The position numbers and the translations under genes were made by a program. Of a stretch of DNA of 16,845 nt, positions 1 to 6,653 are shown one piece after another. Location: the NCBI GenBank assembly GCA_003453435.1, contig DMLH01000001.1, positions 1 through 16,845 of the forward strand. Direction: 5' to 3'. This DNA is from Clostridiales bacterium. GTDB taxonomy: Bacteria; Bacillota; Clostridia; Christensenellales; UBA1242. Each line of letters starts with the position of its first letter. The first letter of the stretch is position 1. The notes under the pieces were generated by a model that had not been told where the DNA came from, ran no database searches, and saw nothing but the letters and a program-made list of their open reading frames with translations.

Positions 1-165
1 AAACTAATATTGCAAATTCACGATGAATTACTTGTTGATACTTGCCCGGGCGAAGAAGAAATTGTGAAGAAAATACTAAAAGAAAAAATGGAAAATGCAG
101 TTAAATTGTCTGTTCCTTTAATTGCACAAATTGGGGAAGGAAAAACTTGGTTTGATGCAAAATAA
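1..165 (+). CDS. polA: DNA polymerase I, C-terminal end (partial)
   Basis: The last 54 codons of a family A DNA polymerase, open at the left edge of the window. The reading frame starts at base 1 and ends in TAA at 163-165. The visible part carries polymerase motif C as LQIHDELL, where the His-Asp-Glu core holds a metal-binding aspartate of the palm domain. It ends in the usual C-terminal helix and the terminal GKTWFDAK, matching the G.(N/T)W..A. ending of bacterial Pol I. The enzyme fills gaps in repair and processes Okazaki fragments. The next gene starts 34 bp downstream with no terminator between, so the two may be cotranscribed. Identification rests on a short but very characteristic tail. 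Confidence 0.9.
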   Translation, partial: KLILQIHDELLVDTCPGEEEIVKKILKEKMENAVKLSVPLIAQIGEGKTWFDAK

Positions 166-199
166 ATAATATATTTATTAAATTGTCATAAAATATTTT

Positions 200-748
200 A
201 TGGCAATTTTTAAAAAAGCGATGTTGATATTTTTTATAGTTATCTTGATATTATTTTTTAATTTGATTATATTTTTCTTTGTAAGTTTTAAAACAGAATA
301 CAAAGATATTGTTTTGAATGTTTCGAGTACTTTCAACATTGAGCCATCTTTAATTTTTTCCATAATTAAAGCAGAAAGTAAATTTAACAAAAATGCAAAA
401 TCCAGCGCTGGTGCAATTGGACTTATGCAAATTAAACTAAGCACTGCCAATTATATGCTTACTTTAGATGGTGAGGATGTAATAAGCGAAAATGAACTTT
501 TTATGACGGAAAATAATATTAAATTAGGAACTCAATATTTTGCATATCTTTTAAATAAATTTGAAAATTTAGACGTTTCAATTTGCGCATATAATGCGGG
601 GGAAACCGTTGTCAGGCAATGGCTACAAGATGAAACACTTTCAAAAGACGGTAAAACACTTATCAAAATTCCTTACACCGAAACAGAAAATTATTTAAAA
701 AAGGTACAATTTAATCAAAAAATATACAAAAATATGCTAAAAGTTTAA
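200..748 (+). CDS. Membrane-anchored lytic transglycosylase (SLT family)
   Basis: A 182-residue protein with an N-terminal hydrophobic anchor (about residues 7-29) and an extracytoplasmic SLT domain. Such enzymes cleave the MurNAc-GlcNAc bond of peptidoglycan without hydrolysis, leaving a 1,6-anhydro end. The family motifs are in order: catalytic Glu59 in AES, GLMQI at 74-78, AYNAG at 130-134, and the closing YTETENYLKKV at 159-169. The length fits the small Firmicutes SLT proteins found downstream of polA, usually with coaE between; coaE is absent here. There is no Shine-Dalgarno sequence before the ATG. A TAAAAT at 189-194 sits only 5 nt upstream, so a leaderless start is conceivable, though no -35 is visible. 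Met8 is an alternative start but also lacks a ribosome binding site. Confidence 0.88.
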   Translation: MAIFKKAMLIFFIVILILFFNLIIFFFVSFKTEYKDIVLNVSSTFNIEPSLIFSIIKAESKFNKNAKSSAGAIGLMQIKLSTANYMLTLDGEDVISENELFMTENNIKLGTQYFAYLLNKFENLDVSICAYNAGETVVRQWLQDETLSKDGKTLIKIPYTETENYLKKVQFNQKIYKNMLKV

Positions 749-766
749 TTTTTTAGCATATTTTTA
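731..766 (+). terminator. Rho-independent terminator after the transglycosylase gene
   Basis: A perfect 12-bp stem (731-742 with 751-762) and an 8-nt loop that overlaps the stop codon, followed by a T run. It separates the plus-strand polA/transglycosylase unit from the convergent minus-strand kinase-CYTH gene ending at 797. Confidence 0.85.
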
Positions 767-796
767 TAAAATTATATTTGTTCTTTTTGTTGCATA

Positions 797-2158
797 TTAA
801 AGTTCGTAAAATCTTTGTGCTTGAATTTTTTGTACTTTAATTATTGGGTCTAAGTCTTTTTCTAGTTCCTCGTCAACTTCCATAATTATATCATTATTAA
901 CAAAATCGACTTTAATTTCTTTCCCTTTATAATTTAGTAACCATCTCTTTTTTTGAATCATTTTAAATATTGAAATTCTGGCGGTTTTTAATGCCGCAAT
1001 AAGTTCACTTCTGTTTTTAAAAACTGCGTACAAATCTTTTTCCGTTGCAAGCACAAAGTTTGGCCTTATAATACTTTTGTCTTTTCTTAGTTTTGGGTTG
1101 CCTTTATAAATTAAACTTTTCATTGTTAAATTTGTTAGCGGTGTTTTTTCTTCCCTTAGTCTTAGTACATTGGCGTCACCACGCTCACCAAAATATGTGT
1201 CTATTATTGTTAATTTTTTTATAATTTTGGAGCGGAGCAAAAAAGCATTTAATTGATCTGTTGTAATTTTGTACTTATTTTGTATATCAACATATCCCTC
1301 CCTCAACTCTTCAAAAGTCATGTCATTTTTAAAAATGATGTCTGCTTTTTGCTTGGTTTGTAAAACTGTTTCAAAGTATTCAGGAGCAACATAATCCAAA
1401 TAATTTTTAAGTATAAATCCCTTAGAGCAATTTGTTATGTTGTTATCCCTTATCATACGTCTTAAAAACAAATTTTTATTTTTGCAATCAATAAAATTTT
1501 TAATAACATTTTCTGTGTTAATGTTTTTAATAATTTCGTCTGCAAGTGCATAAATTCCTTCAACCATAATAATATCAAAATTTTTTCCATCCAAAATGTT
1601 GCTTTGTTCAATGCGCTCGCTAACCATTTTGCTGTATTTTTTTTCTATAATTCTTTTATTGCCTATAAGTGCTGTTATGTCACTTGCCGCTTCTTCTAGG
1701 TTGTATATTTCTTTTTTGTCAAAATTTATATGTTTAAATTCATACTCAAGTTTACTTGTAAAATCATCAATGTTGTAGTTAATCAAATTCACGCATGCAT
1801 TTTTAATTAATGACAAATTGTATTTGTCAAATTTATTATCAAAGTCGCAATTTAAAATTATTTTTTTAATTTCATTTGTAATTTGAGGTCTATTTTTAAT
1901 GCGCTTGTTGTAGTATTTTTTATTTACTATATCAAATATATTTTCAGCAAGTCCTTTATTGTAATTATCTGTAGATATTATTATTGTTTTAAATCCTTTT
2001 TCAGTTAAAAAGTTTTTTAGCATTTTGCTAGAGTAACTTTTTCCGGAACTTGATGCACCCCCAATAAGTATTATTGGTTTTAAACCTTTTTCTTTGCACT
2101 CTTCAATGAGGTCTAAATTAGAGTACATCCACTCGGTTATATTACTTGTAATTTTCAT
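797..2158 (-). CDS. Uridine-kinase-like P-loop protein fused to a C-terminal CYTH domain
   Basis: A 453-residue two-domain protein. The N-terminal part resembles uridine kinase/phosphoribulokinase: Walker A GGASSSGKS at 33-41, STDNYNKG at 62-69, MVEGIYAL at 198-205, and FLRRMIRD at 231-238, the usual RR...RD lid motif. Inserts between these make it longer than a plain uridine kinase. The C-terminal part (about 285-453) looks like a CYTH/triphosphate-tunnel fold, with TYFGERG at 321-327, LRLREEK at 332-338 and LIYKG at 349-353. Its first strand reads DIQNKYK (291-297), where active members have ExExK, so this tunnel may be altered. The same domain order occurs in plant TTM1/TTM2 proteins. The ATG follows AAGGGG and overlaps the upstream CYTH gene by 17 bp, so the two are probably translationally coupled. 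The substrate is unknown; nucleotide, pyrophosphate or polyphosphate chemistry is an inference. Confidence 0.72.
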   Translation of the reverse strand: MKITSNITEWMYSNLDLIEECKEKGLKPIILIGGASSSGKSYSSKMLKNFLTEKGFKTIIISTDNYNKGLAENIFDIVNKKYYNKRIKNRPQITNEIKKIILNCDFDNKFDKYNLSLIKNACVNLINYNIDDFTSKLEYEFKHINFDKKEIYNLEEAASDITALIGNKRIIEKKYSKMVSERIEQSNILDGKNFDIIMVEGIYALADEIIKNINTENVIKNFIDCKNKNLFLRRMIRDNNITNCSKGFILKNYLDYVAPEYFETVLQTKQKADIIFKNDMTFEELREGYVDIQNKYKITTDQLNAFLLRSKIIKKLTIIDTYFGERGDANVLRLREEKTPLTNLTMKSLIYKGNPKLRKDKSIIRPNFVLATEKDLYAVFKNRSELIAALKTARISIFKMIQKKRWLLNYKGKEIKVDFVNNDIIMEVDEELEKDLDPIIKVQKIQAQRFYEL

Positions 2159-2696
2159 ATACGAACCCCTTACTTAAATTTTTATTTTTAAATTCCAAAT
2201 TGTTTGTCACGTCAACAAAATCAACTTTAAAGTAATTGTTTAAGATTTCAATAATTAATTTGTAATTGTCGTTGTTCTTATTAACTTCAACTTCGCAAAC
2301 ATACAATCCTTTGTTTTTGTTTAAATACTCGTCAAACTCAAAAATATAATCATTTTTATGTATTTTGCACCTGATTTTTTGAATTTTTCCAACAATTTTT
2401 CTTTTTAATATTTTTTTTGCCAGCGTTTTATCAACTTCTTTTTCAAATTCAAGCCTTTCTTTTTGGCCCTGTGTTTTTGCGTTTAAAATGTATCTCACAC
2501 TGGTTTTATTGTGTTCAACTCTAATTCTAACCGTGTCTATCATTTTAACTTCTTTGCTTGATACTTTTAAAATTTTTAAAACATCATTGCTTTCATTTTT
2601 GTCAAAATAAAATTGTTCAATATAAATTTTTTCTTCATTATCAATCGCTGCTCGTGGCAAGTGTTCTAATAAAAATTTGTACTCAATTTCTTTCAA
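2142..2696 (-). CDS. Stand-alone CYTH / triphosphate tunnel metalloenzyme
   Basis: A 184-residue single-domain protein. The hallmark ExExK motif is intact as EIEYK at 3-7. It is followed by YIEQFYFD, the basic strand TVRIRVE at 55-61, LNAKTQGQ then RLEFEKEV at 71-88, KIQKIRCKI at 104-112, FEFDEYLNKNKGL at 119-131 with the acidic strand CEVEV at 134-138, and LEFKNKNLSKGF at 167-178. This pattern matches short bacterial triphosphate tunnel enzymes, which hydrolyse inorganic triphosphate or other organic triphosphates with a divalent metal. The start is TTG, supported by GGAGGT six bases upstream and by the motif beginning at residue 3. It is the first gene of a two-gene minus-strand operon with the kinase-CYTH fusion. 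The physiological substrate cannot be read from the sequence. Confidence 0.8.
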   Translation of the reverse strand: MKEIEYKFLLEHLPRAAIDNEEKIYIEQFYFDKNESNDVLKILKVSSKEVKMIDTVRIRVEHNKTSVRYILNAKTQGQKERLEFEKEVDKTLAKKILKRKIVGKIQKIRCKIHKNDYIFEFDEYLNKNKGLYVCEVEVNKNNDNYKLIIEILNNYFKVDFVDVTNNLEFKNKNLSKGFVYENYK

Positions 2697-2713
2697 AGTT
2701 TACCTCCAAACAT

Positions 2714-2742
2714 TTGTATTATATTACATTTAATGATATAAT
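2714..2742 (+). promoter_or_regulatory. Sigma-A promoter of the LysR-type regulator
   Basis: TTGTAT (2714-2719), 17-bp spacer, TATAAT (2737-2742) with an extended TGa before the -10. The transcript would start near 2749 and reach the AGAAGG ribosome binding site (2762-2767) before the ATG at 2775. Confidence 0.72.
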
Positions 2743-2746
2743 TCAA
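2718..2746 (-). promoter_or_regulatory. Sigma-A promoter of the CYTH operon
   Basis: Read on the minus strand, TTGAAT (2746-2741), a 17-bp spacer and a perfect TATAAT (2723-2718). Its -35 overlaps the -10 of the divergent LysR promoter, so the two polymerases should compete. Confidence 0.7.
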
Positions 2747-2752
2747 ATATCA
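2734..2752. promoter_or_regulatory. Candidate LysR-box operator
   Basis: An inverted repeat TGATAT-N7-ATATCA. Its inner part fits the T-N11-A form of LysR-type binding sites (T2737, A2749). It covers the -10 of the regulator's own promoter and the -35 of the divergent CYTH operon, where an autoregulatory site is expected. The seven-base centre is AT-rich, so a chance dyad is possible. Confidence 0.45.
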
Positions 2753-2774
2753 AAATTTTATAGAAGGTATAATT

Positions 2775-3674
2775 ATGAGTTATAATGAAATGGACTTAAA
2801 TCTTATAAAAGTTTTTTTGGCAGTATATGAACATAGGAGTATTTTGCTTGCAAGTAAAAAGTTATTTATATCACAGCCGGCTGTCACGAAAAGTATTAAA
2901 AGGCTAGAAGATTATTTGGGTGGCAAACTATTTATTAGAACTCCTCATGGCGTGGTGCCAACAAAGGAGGGTGAGGAATTTAATAATGCATGTTATAATT
3001 CCATGAGAATTTTAAACAATGGCATAAACAAATTTTCATCCCTTTCCAATTTAAATGAGGGCAATTTAAATATTGGTTCAAGTTCAACAATTATAAGAAA
3101 AATATTATTAAATTTTATTGAAAAATTTAACAAAAAATATCCTAACATTGTAATATCAATTACGGATGCCAACAGTGAAAAACTTGTTAGATATGTAAAG
3201 AATAACGTAACCGATTTGGCAATATTAAATTTGCCCATAAAAGATGTTGAGAACTTTCACGTCACTCCTATTTTTGAAACCCACGATTGTTTTATTGCAT
3301 CAACTAGTTTTGAAAAAGATTATATTGATAAAGATAGTTTGAAAAATGAAACAATTATAGTTCAAAAAAGGCCATCTAGCAACCGTGATTACTTTGAAAA
3401 AATGTGTATTGAAAACAACGTGGAAATTAAGCCGAGTTTTGAAATTGGCAGTTTTGGATTAATTACTGATTTTGTAGAAAAGAACATGGGTATTGCTTAC
3501 ACCATTAAGGAATTTGTTTTGGATGACGTTAAAAATGGCAGAATAAAAATTTTAAACACAAATTTCATTTCAAAAAGCAGGCAAATTGCTGCAATAACAT
3601 CAAACGTTACGGTTAATAGTTTTGCTTGTGAAAGGTTTATAGATGAACTCAAGAAGGAATTTAATAAAAATTAA
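2775..3674 (+). CDS. LysR-type transcriptional regulator
   Basis: A 299-residue protein of standard LysR length. The N-terminal winged helix-turn-helix (about 7-66) shows the usual FLAVYEHRSILLASKKLF then ISQPAVTKSIKRLEDYLG then KLFIRTPHGVVPT progression. A linker helix follows, then a periplasmic-binding-protein-like effector domain from about residue 95 to the end (GNLNIGSSSTI..., DLAILNLPI, GMGIAYTIKEFVL). Such proteins act as tetramers and bind a small-molecule co-inducer between the two effector subdomains. It is divergent from the CYTH/kinase operon with 78 bp between, so that operon is the likely target along with its own gene. The effector is unknown. No clear terminator follows; lysS starts 92 bp later from its own promoter. 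Confidence 0.9.
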   Translation: MSYNEMDLNLIKVFLAVYEHRSILLASKKLFISQPAVTKSIKRLEDYLGGKLFIRTPHGVVPTKEGEEFNNACYNSMRILNNGINKFSSLSNLNEGNLNIGSSSTIIRKILLNFIEKFNKKYPNIVISITDANSEKLVRYVKNNVTDLAILNLPIKDVENFHVTPIFETHDCFIASTSFEKDYIDKDSLKNETIIVQKRPSSNRDYFEKMCIENNVEIKPSFEIGSFGLITDFVEKNMGIAYTIKEFVLDDVKNGRIKILNTNFISKSRQIAAITSNVTVNSFACERFIDELKKEFNKN

Positions 3675-3705
3675 GCCATTAACTAATTTTACTTTCAAAA
3701 TATTA

Positions 3706-3734
3706 TTGACTAATTTTATTGTTTTTGTTATTAT
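3706..3734 (+). promoter_or_regulatory. Sigma-A promoter of lysS
   Basis: TTGACT (3706-3711), 17-bp spacer, TATTAT (3729-3734) with a TGt extended -10. The ten-base word ACTAATTTTA occurs at 3682-3691 and again at 3709-3718, overlapping the -35; this may be an operator or chance. I see no T-box leader before lysS. Confidence 0.72.
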
Positions 3735-3766
3735 AAACAAGTATTCATTTAATACAAAGAGGAGTT

Positions 3767-5233
3767 ATGGAAAACACACAAGATTTATTTAGAGAAGAAG
3801 ATATTAGAAAAGAAAAAATTAAGGCATTAAAGGAACAAGGTAAGCATCCTTTTGCGGATAAATTTGAAGTAACACATAGTTTAACTGAGGCAAAAAAACT
3901 TGAAGTTGGTTCAAAAGTTAAAGTTGCTGGTAGAGTGATACTTAAAAGGGTTATGGGTAAATTTTCATTTATTAAAATTGGCAATGTTTTTGATATTTTG
4001 CAAGTAAGTTTTAGCCGAAATGAAATTGATGAAGAAGGTTATACATTTTTTAAAAAGCAATTAGATATTGGTGATTTTGTTGGAATTGAAGGCGAACTCT
4101 ATTTAACTCAAACAGGAGAACTAACAGTTAGAACTGAAAAATTTGAGTTGCTTTCAAAAGCCCAAAAACCGCTACCAGAAAAATTTCACGGCTTAAGTGA
4201 CACAGAAGCAAAATACAGGGAAAGATATTTGGATTTAATTGCAAATGAAGAAACAAGAAAAGTTTTTATTGGAAGAAGTAAACTTGTTGCATTTATTCGA
4301 GACTTTTTGCAAAAACATGATTTTGTGGAGGTTGAAACACCAATAATTCAAAGTGCCGTATGTGGTGCAAGTGCAAAGCCATTTTTAACACATCACAATG
4401 CCTTGGATAAAGAATGCAATTTGCGTATTGCCCCAGAAACATACTTAAAACAAGTAGTTTGTGGTGGTTTTCCAAGAGTTTTTGAGGTTGCACGTTGCTT
4501 CCGTAACGAAGGTATGGACCCAAGCCATTTACAAGAATTCACACAAGTTGAGTGGTATGCTAGTTTTTGGAATTTTGAGGATAACATTAAGTTCTATTCT
4601 CAGTTTGTTCGCGAAATGACAACTTACATGCTCGGCAAACCAGAAATTGTTGTTGGTGGCAATACTTATGACCTTTCAAAAGAGTTTAAAAGAGTTAATT
4701 ATTGCGAAGCACTTTCTGAAAAACTTGGCTTTGATATTTTAGCACCGGAAACCGTTGAAGAACTTAAAGAAAAGGTTATTGCAACAAAATTGTTTAATGA
4801 TGGCGATATTAAAATTTTAAAAACTATGGGTGCGGTTATAGATTTTGCTTACAAACGTCTTGTAAGGCCTAATATTATAGAGCCAACTTTCCTTTATAAC
4901 TATCCAGCATGCTTAGTGCCACTTGCAAGGCAAAGTGACTCTAACCCAAAAGTTATTGAAATGTTCCAATTCTTAGTTAATGGTGAAGAACTTTGTAAGG
5001 CATACAGCGAACTTGTTGACCCTGCAATTCAAAGAGCAAATCTTGAAGAACAAGCAAAAGCAAAAGCCGCTGGTGATGATGAGGCTATGGATATTGACGA
5101 AGCATTTCTTTTATCAATGGAGCACGGTATGCCACCTATGAGTGGTCTTGGCATGGGTATTGATAGATTACTTGTTATACTTTTCCAGCAACCATCAATA
5201 AGAGATGTTGTGCTTTTCCCTATAATGAAATAA
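3767..5233 (+). CDS. lysS: Lysyl-tRNA synthetase, class II (divergent)
   Basis: A 488-residue class II aminoacyl-tRNA synthetase that charges tRNA-Lys with lysine in the cytoplasm. An N-terminal OB-fold anticodon-binding domain (about 45-130) precedes the catalytic core. The signature stretch DTEAKYRERYLDLIAN is at 145-160, motif 1 around VEVETP (187-192), FLTHHNALD at 206-214, motif 2 at 237-263 with the ATP-binding Arg in CFRNEG, and motif 3 GLGMGIDRLLVI at 460-471. Several places differ from the usual bacterial enzyme: HLQEFT instead of the common HNPEFT in motif 2, and NGEELCKAYSELVDP where most have NGREIANAFSELNDP. Length and OB-fold plus core layout remain normal for LysRS, so I keep that call over AsnRS or AspRS. 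The ATG follows GAGGAG at close spacing. Confidence 0.88.
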   Translation: MENTQDLFREEDIRKEKIKALKEQGKHPFADKFEVTHSLTEAKKLEVGSKVKVAGRVILKRVMGKFSFIKIGNVFDILQVSFSRNEIDEEGYTFFKKQLDIGDFVGIEGELYLTQTGELTVRTEKFELLSKAQKPLPEKFHGLSDTEAKYRERYLDLIANEETRKVFIGRSKLVAFIRDFLQKHDFVEVETPIIQSAVCGASAKPFLTHHNALDKECNLRIAPETYLKQVVCGGFPRVFEVARCFRNEGMDPSHLQEFTQVEWYASFWNFEDNIKFYSQFVREMTTYMLGKPEIVVGGNTYDLSKEFKRVNYCEALSEKLGFDILAPETVEELKEKVIATKLFNDGDIKILKTMGAVIDFAYKRLVRPNIIEPTFLYNYPACLVPLARQSDSNPKVIEMFQFLVNGEELCKAYSELVDPAIQRANLEEQAKAKAAGDDEAMDIDEAFLLSMEHGMPPMSGLGMGIDRLLVILFQQPSIRDVVLFPIMK

Positions 5234-5239
5234 TAAATA

Positions 5240-5275
5240 AAAGTCATAGTTATTGCTATGGCTTTATTTTTTCAT
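5240..5275 (+). terminator. Rho-independent terminator of lysS
   Basis: A 10-bp stem (5240-5249 with 5256-5265, one G-U pair) and a 6-base loop, followed by a T-rich tail. It starts 7 bases after the lysS stop. Confidence 0.85.
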
Positions 5276-5333
5276 TTATTTATTTCCAATACTACATTTT
5301 TTTTATTTATTTCTTTATATGCAATATAAAAAC

Positions 5334-5362
5334 TTGCTGAAATTTAAATAAATTGATAAAAT
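5334..5362 (+). promoter_or_regulatory. Promoter of the amidohydrolase-clpC unit, probably leaderless
   Basis: TTGCTG (5334-5339), 17-bp spacer, TAAAAT (5357-5362) with a TGa extended -10. The ATG lies at 5369, only six bases beyond the -10, where the transcription start itself would fall. No Shine-Dalgarno sequence is present before this ATG. Confidence 0.6.
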
Positions 5363-5368
5363 TAAAAT

Positions 5369-6637
5369 ATGAAGATAAAAATTATTAATGCAATTATCAT
5401 AAAAAATTTTGATACCGAACCATTTTTTGGCGAACTTGTAATTCAAGATGATAAAATTATAGACGTAGGCCAATCATGCTTATGTGATGTAGAGAAAACT
5501 ATTGATGCAAATGGCAATATAATTATGCCGGGCTTTGTAAATGCACACACACATGCCGCAATGACTATTTTTAAAGGTATAGCAAGTGGTGAAAAACTTG
5601 AAAACTGGCTTGCCACTATGCAAAGAAAAGAAAAAGAGTTATCTGGCAGTGATGTTTATAATGCAAGTTTGCTTGCTTGTTTGGAATTTGCAAAAAATGG
5701 AATAACAACAATAAATGATATGTATCATTTTTATGATTATTCTGCAAAAGCTTTTGCGGATGCTGGCATAAGGGCTGTTGTTGGGGTTTCTCAAAGATAC
5801 AACATGAATAAATTTATAACCGAGCAAAAGTTGGAAGAGCTATATAATAGTATAAACAGCATTAGCCCACTTATAACGGCCGACTTTTATTGTCACGCAA
5901 CTTACAGTTGTAATGAAAACATGTTTGGCGTTATAAATAAACTCGCATCAAAGTACAACAGTTTTGTGTCAACTCATGTTAGTGAAACTCTTGAAGAAGT
6001 TGGAAGATGTGCCACGTTAAATAACGATATGTCGCCAATTGAACTGCTTGAAGATTATGGTTTTTTTGATAGAAAATCTCTTGCAATTCACGCAACAAAT
6101 GTTAGCGCAAAAGATATTCAAATTTTAGCAAAAAATGGAGCAAGTGTTTGTGCTAATTTTGGTAGCAACCATAAACTAGCAAGTGGAGTTTGCCCAATTT
6201 ATCAAATGAGTAAATATGGCGTTAATGTTTGTTTGGGTACGGATGGCAGTGCAAGCAATAATAGGCTTGATATGTTTAGGGAAATGTATTTAGCAAGCAC
6301 AAGTCAAAATATTTTGCTATCTAATGCAAACTGTTTTAAAGCAAAAGACATTTTAAAAATGGCAACAGTAAACGGCGCAAAAGCGTTAGGGCTAAACAAT
6401 GTTGGAACTTTAGATGTTGGCAATTTTGCCGATTTAATTATGCTTAATGCAAACGATGTTGATGGTATAATTGATAATGACATTTTTGATAATTTGGTGT
6501 ATACTTATGGTACAGAAGATATTTTAATGACAATCGTAAATGGCAAAATTATATATCAAAACGGTAAGTACTATTTTAATAAGTCAAAAAGTAATATTTT
6601 AAAAAATGCAAAAAAAGTTTTAGAAAAATTCAAATAA
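5369..6637 (+). CDS. mtaD: Amidohydrolase, 5'-methylthioadenosine/S-adenosylhomocysteine deaminase type
   Basis: A 422-residue metal-dependent amidohydrolase of the MtaD/ATZ-TRZ group. These enzymes deaminate the adenine ring of methylthioadenosine or S-adenosylhomocysteine, or related purine compounds, in the cytoplasm. The metal ligands are visible: His60 and His62 in PGFVNAHTHAAMT, His203 with Glu206 in THVSET, His241 in LAIHATNVS, and Asp292 in LGTDGSASNNRLDMFREM, which is close to the MtaD consensus. The substrate loop reads ANFGSNHKLASG (262-273), where MtaD proteins commonly have NP.SN.KLASG, so specificity could differ. It starts right behind its promoter with no ribosome binding site, yet residue 1 aligns with the family's N-terminal beta-sandwich. 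clpC follows 16 bp downstream and is probably cotranscribed. Confidence 0.82.
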   Translation: MKIKIINAIIIKNFDTEPFFGELVIQDDKIIDVGQSCLCDVEKTIDANGNIIMPGFVNAHTHAAMTIFKGIASGEKLENWLATMQRKEKELSGSDVYNASLLACLEFAKNGITTINDMYHFYDYSAKAFADAGIRAVVGVSQRYNMNKFITEQKLEELYNSINSISPLITADFYCHATYSCNENMFGVINKLASKYNSFVSTHVSETLEEVGRCATLNNDMSPIELLEDYGFFDRKSLAIHATNVSAKDIQILAKNGASVCANFGSNHKLASGVCPIYQMSKYGVNVCLGTDGSASNNRLDMFREMYLASTSQNILLSNANCFKAKDILKMATVNGAKALGLNNVGTLDVGNFADLIMLNANDVDGIIDNDIFDNLVYTYGTEDILMTIVNGKIIYQNGKYYFNKSKSNILKNAKKVLEKFK

Positions 6638-6653
6638 AAATAATGGAGATAAT

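Noticed and set aside
3675..3766. T-box or lysine riboswitch before lysS
   Set aside because: The leader after the promoter is only about 25 bases, far too short for either.
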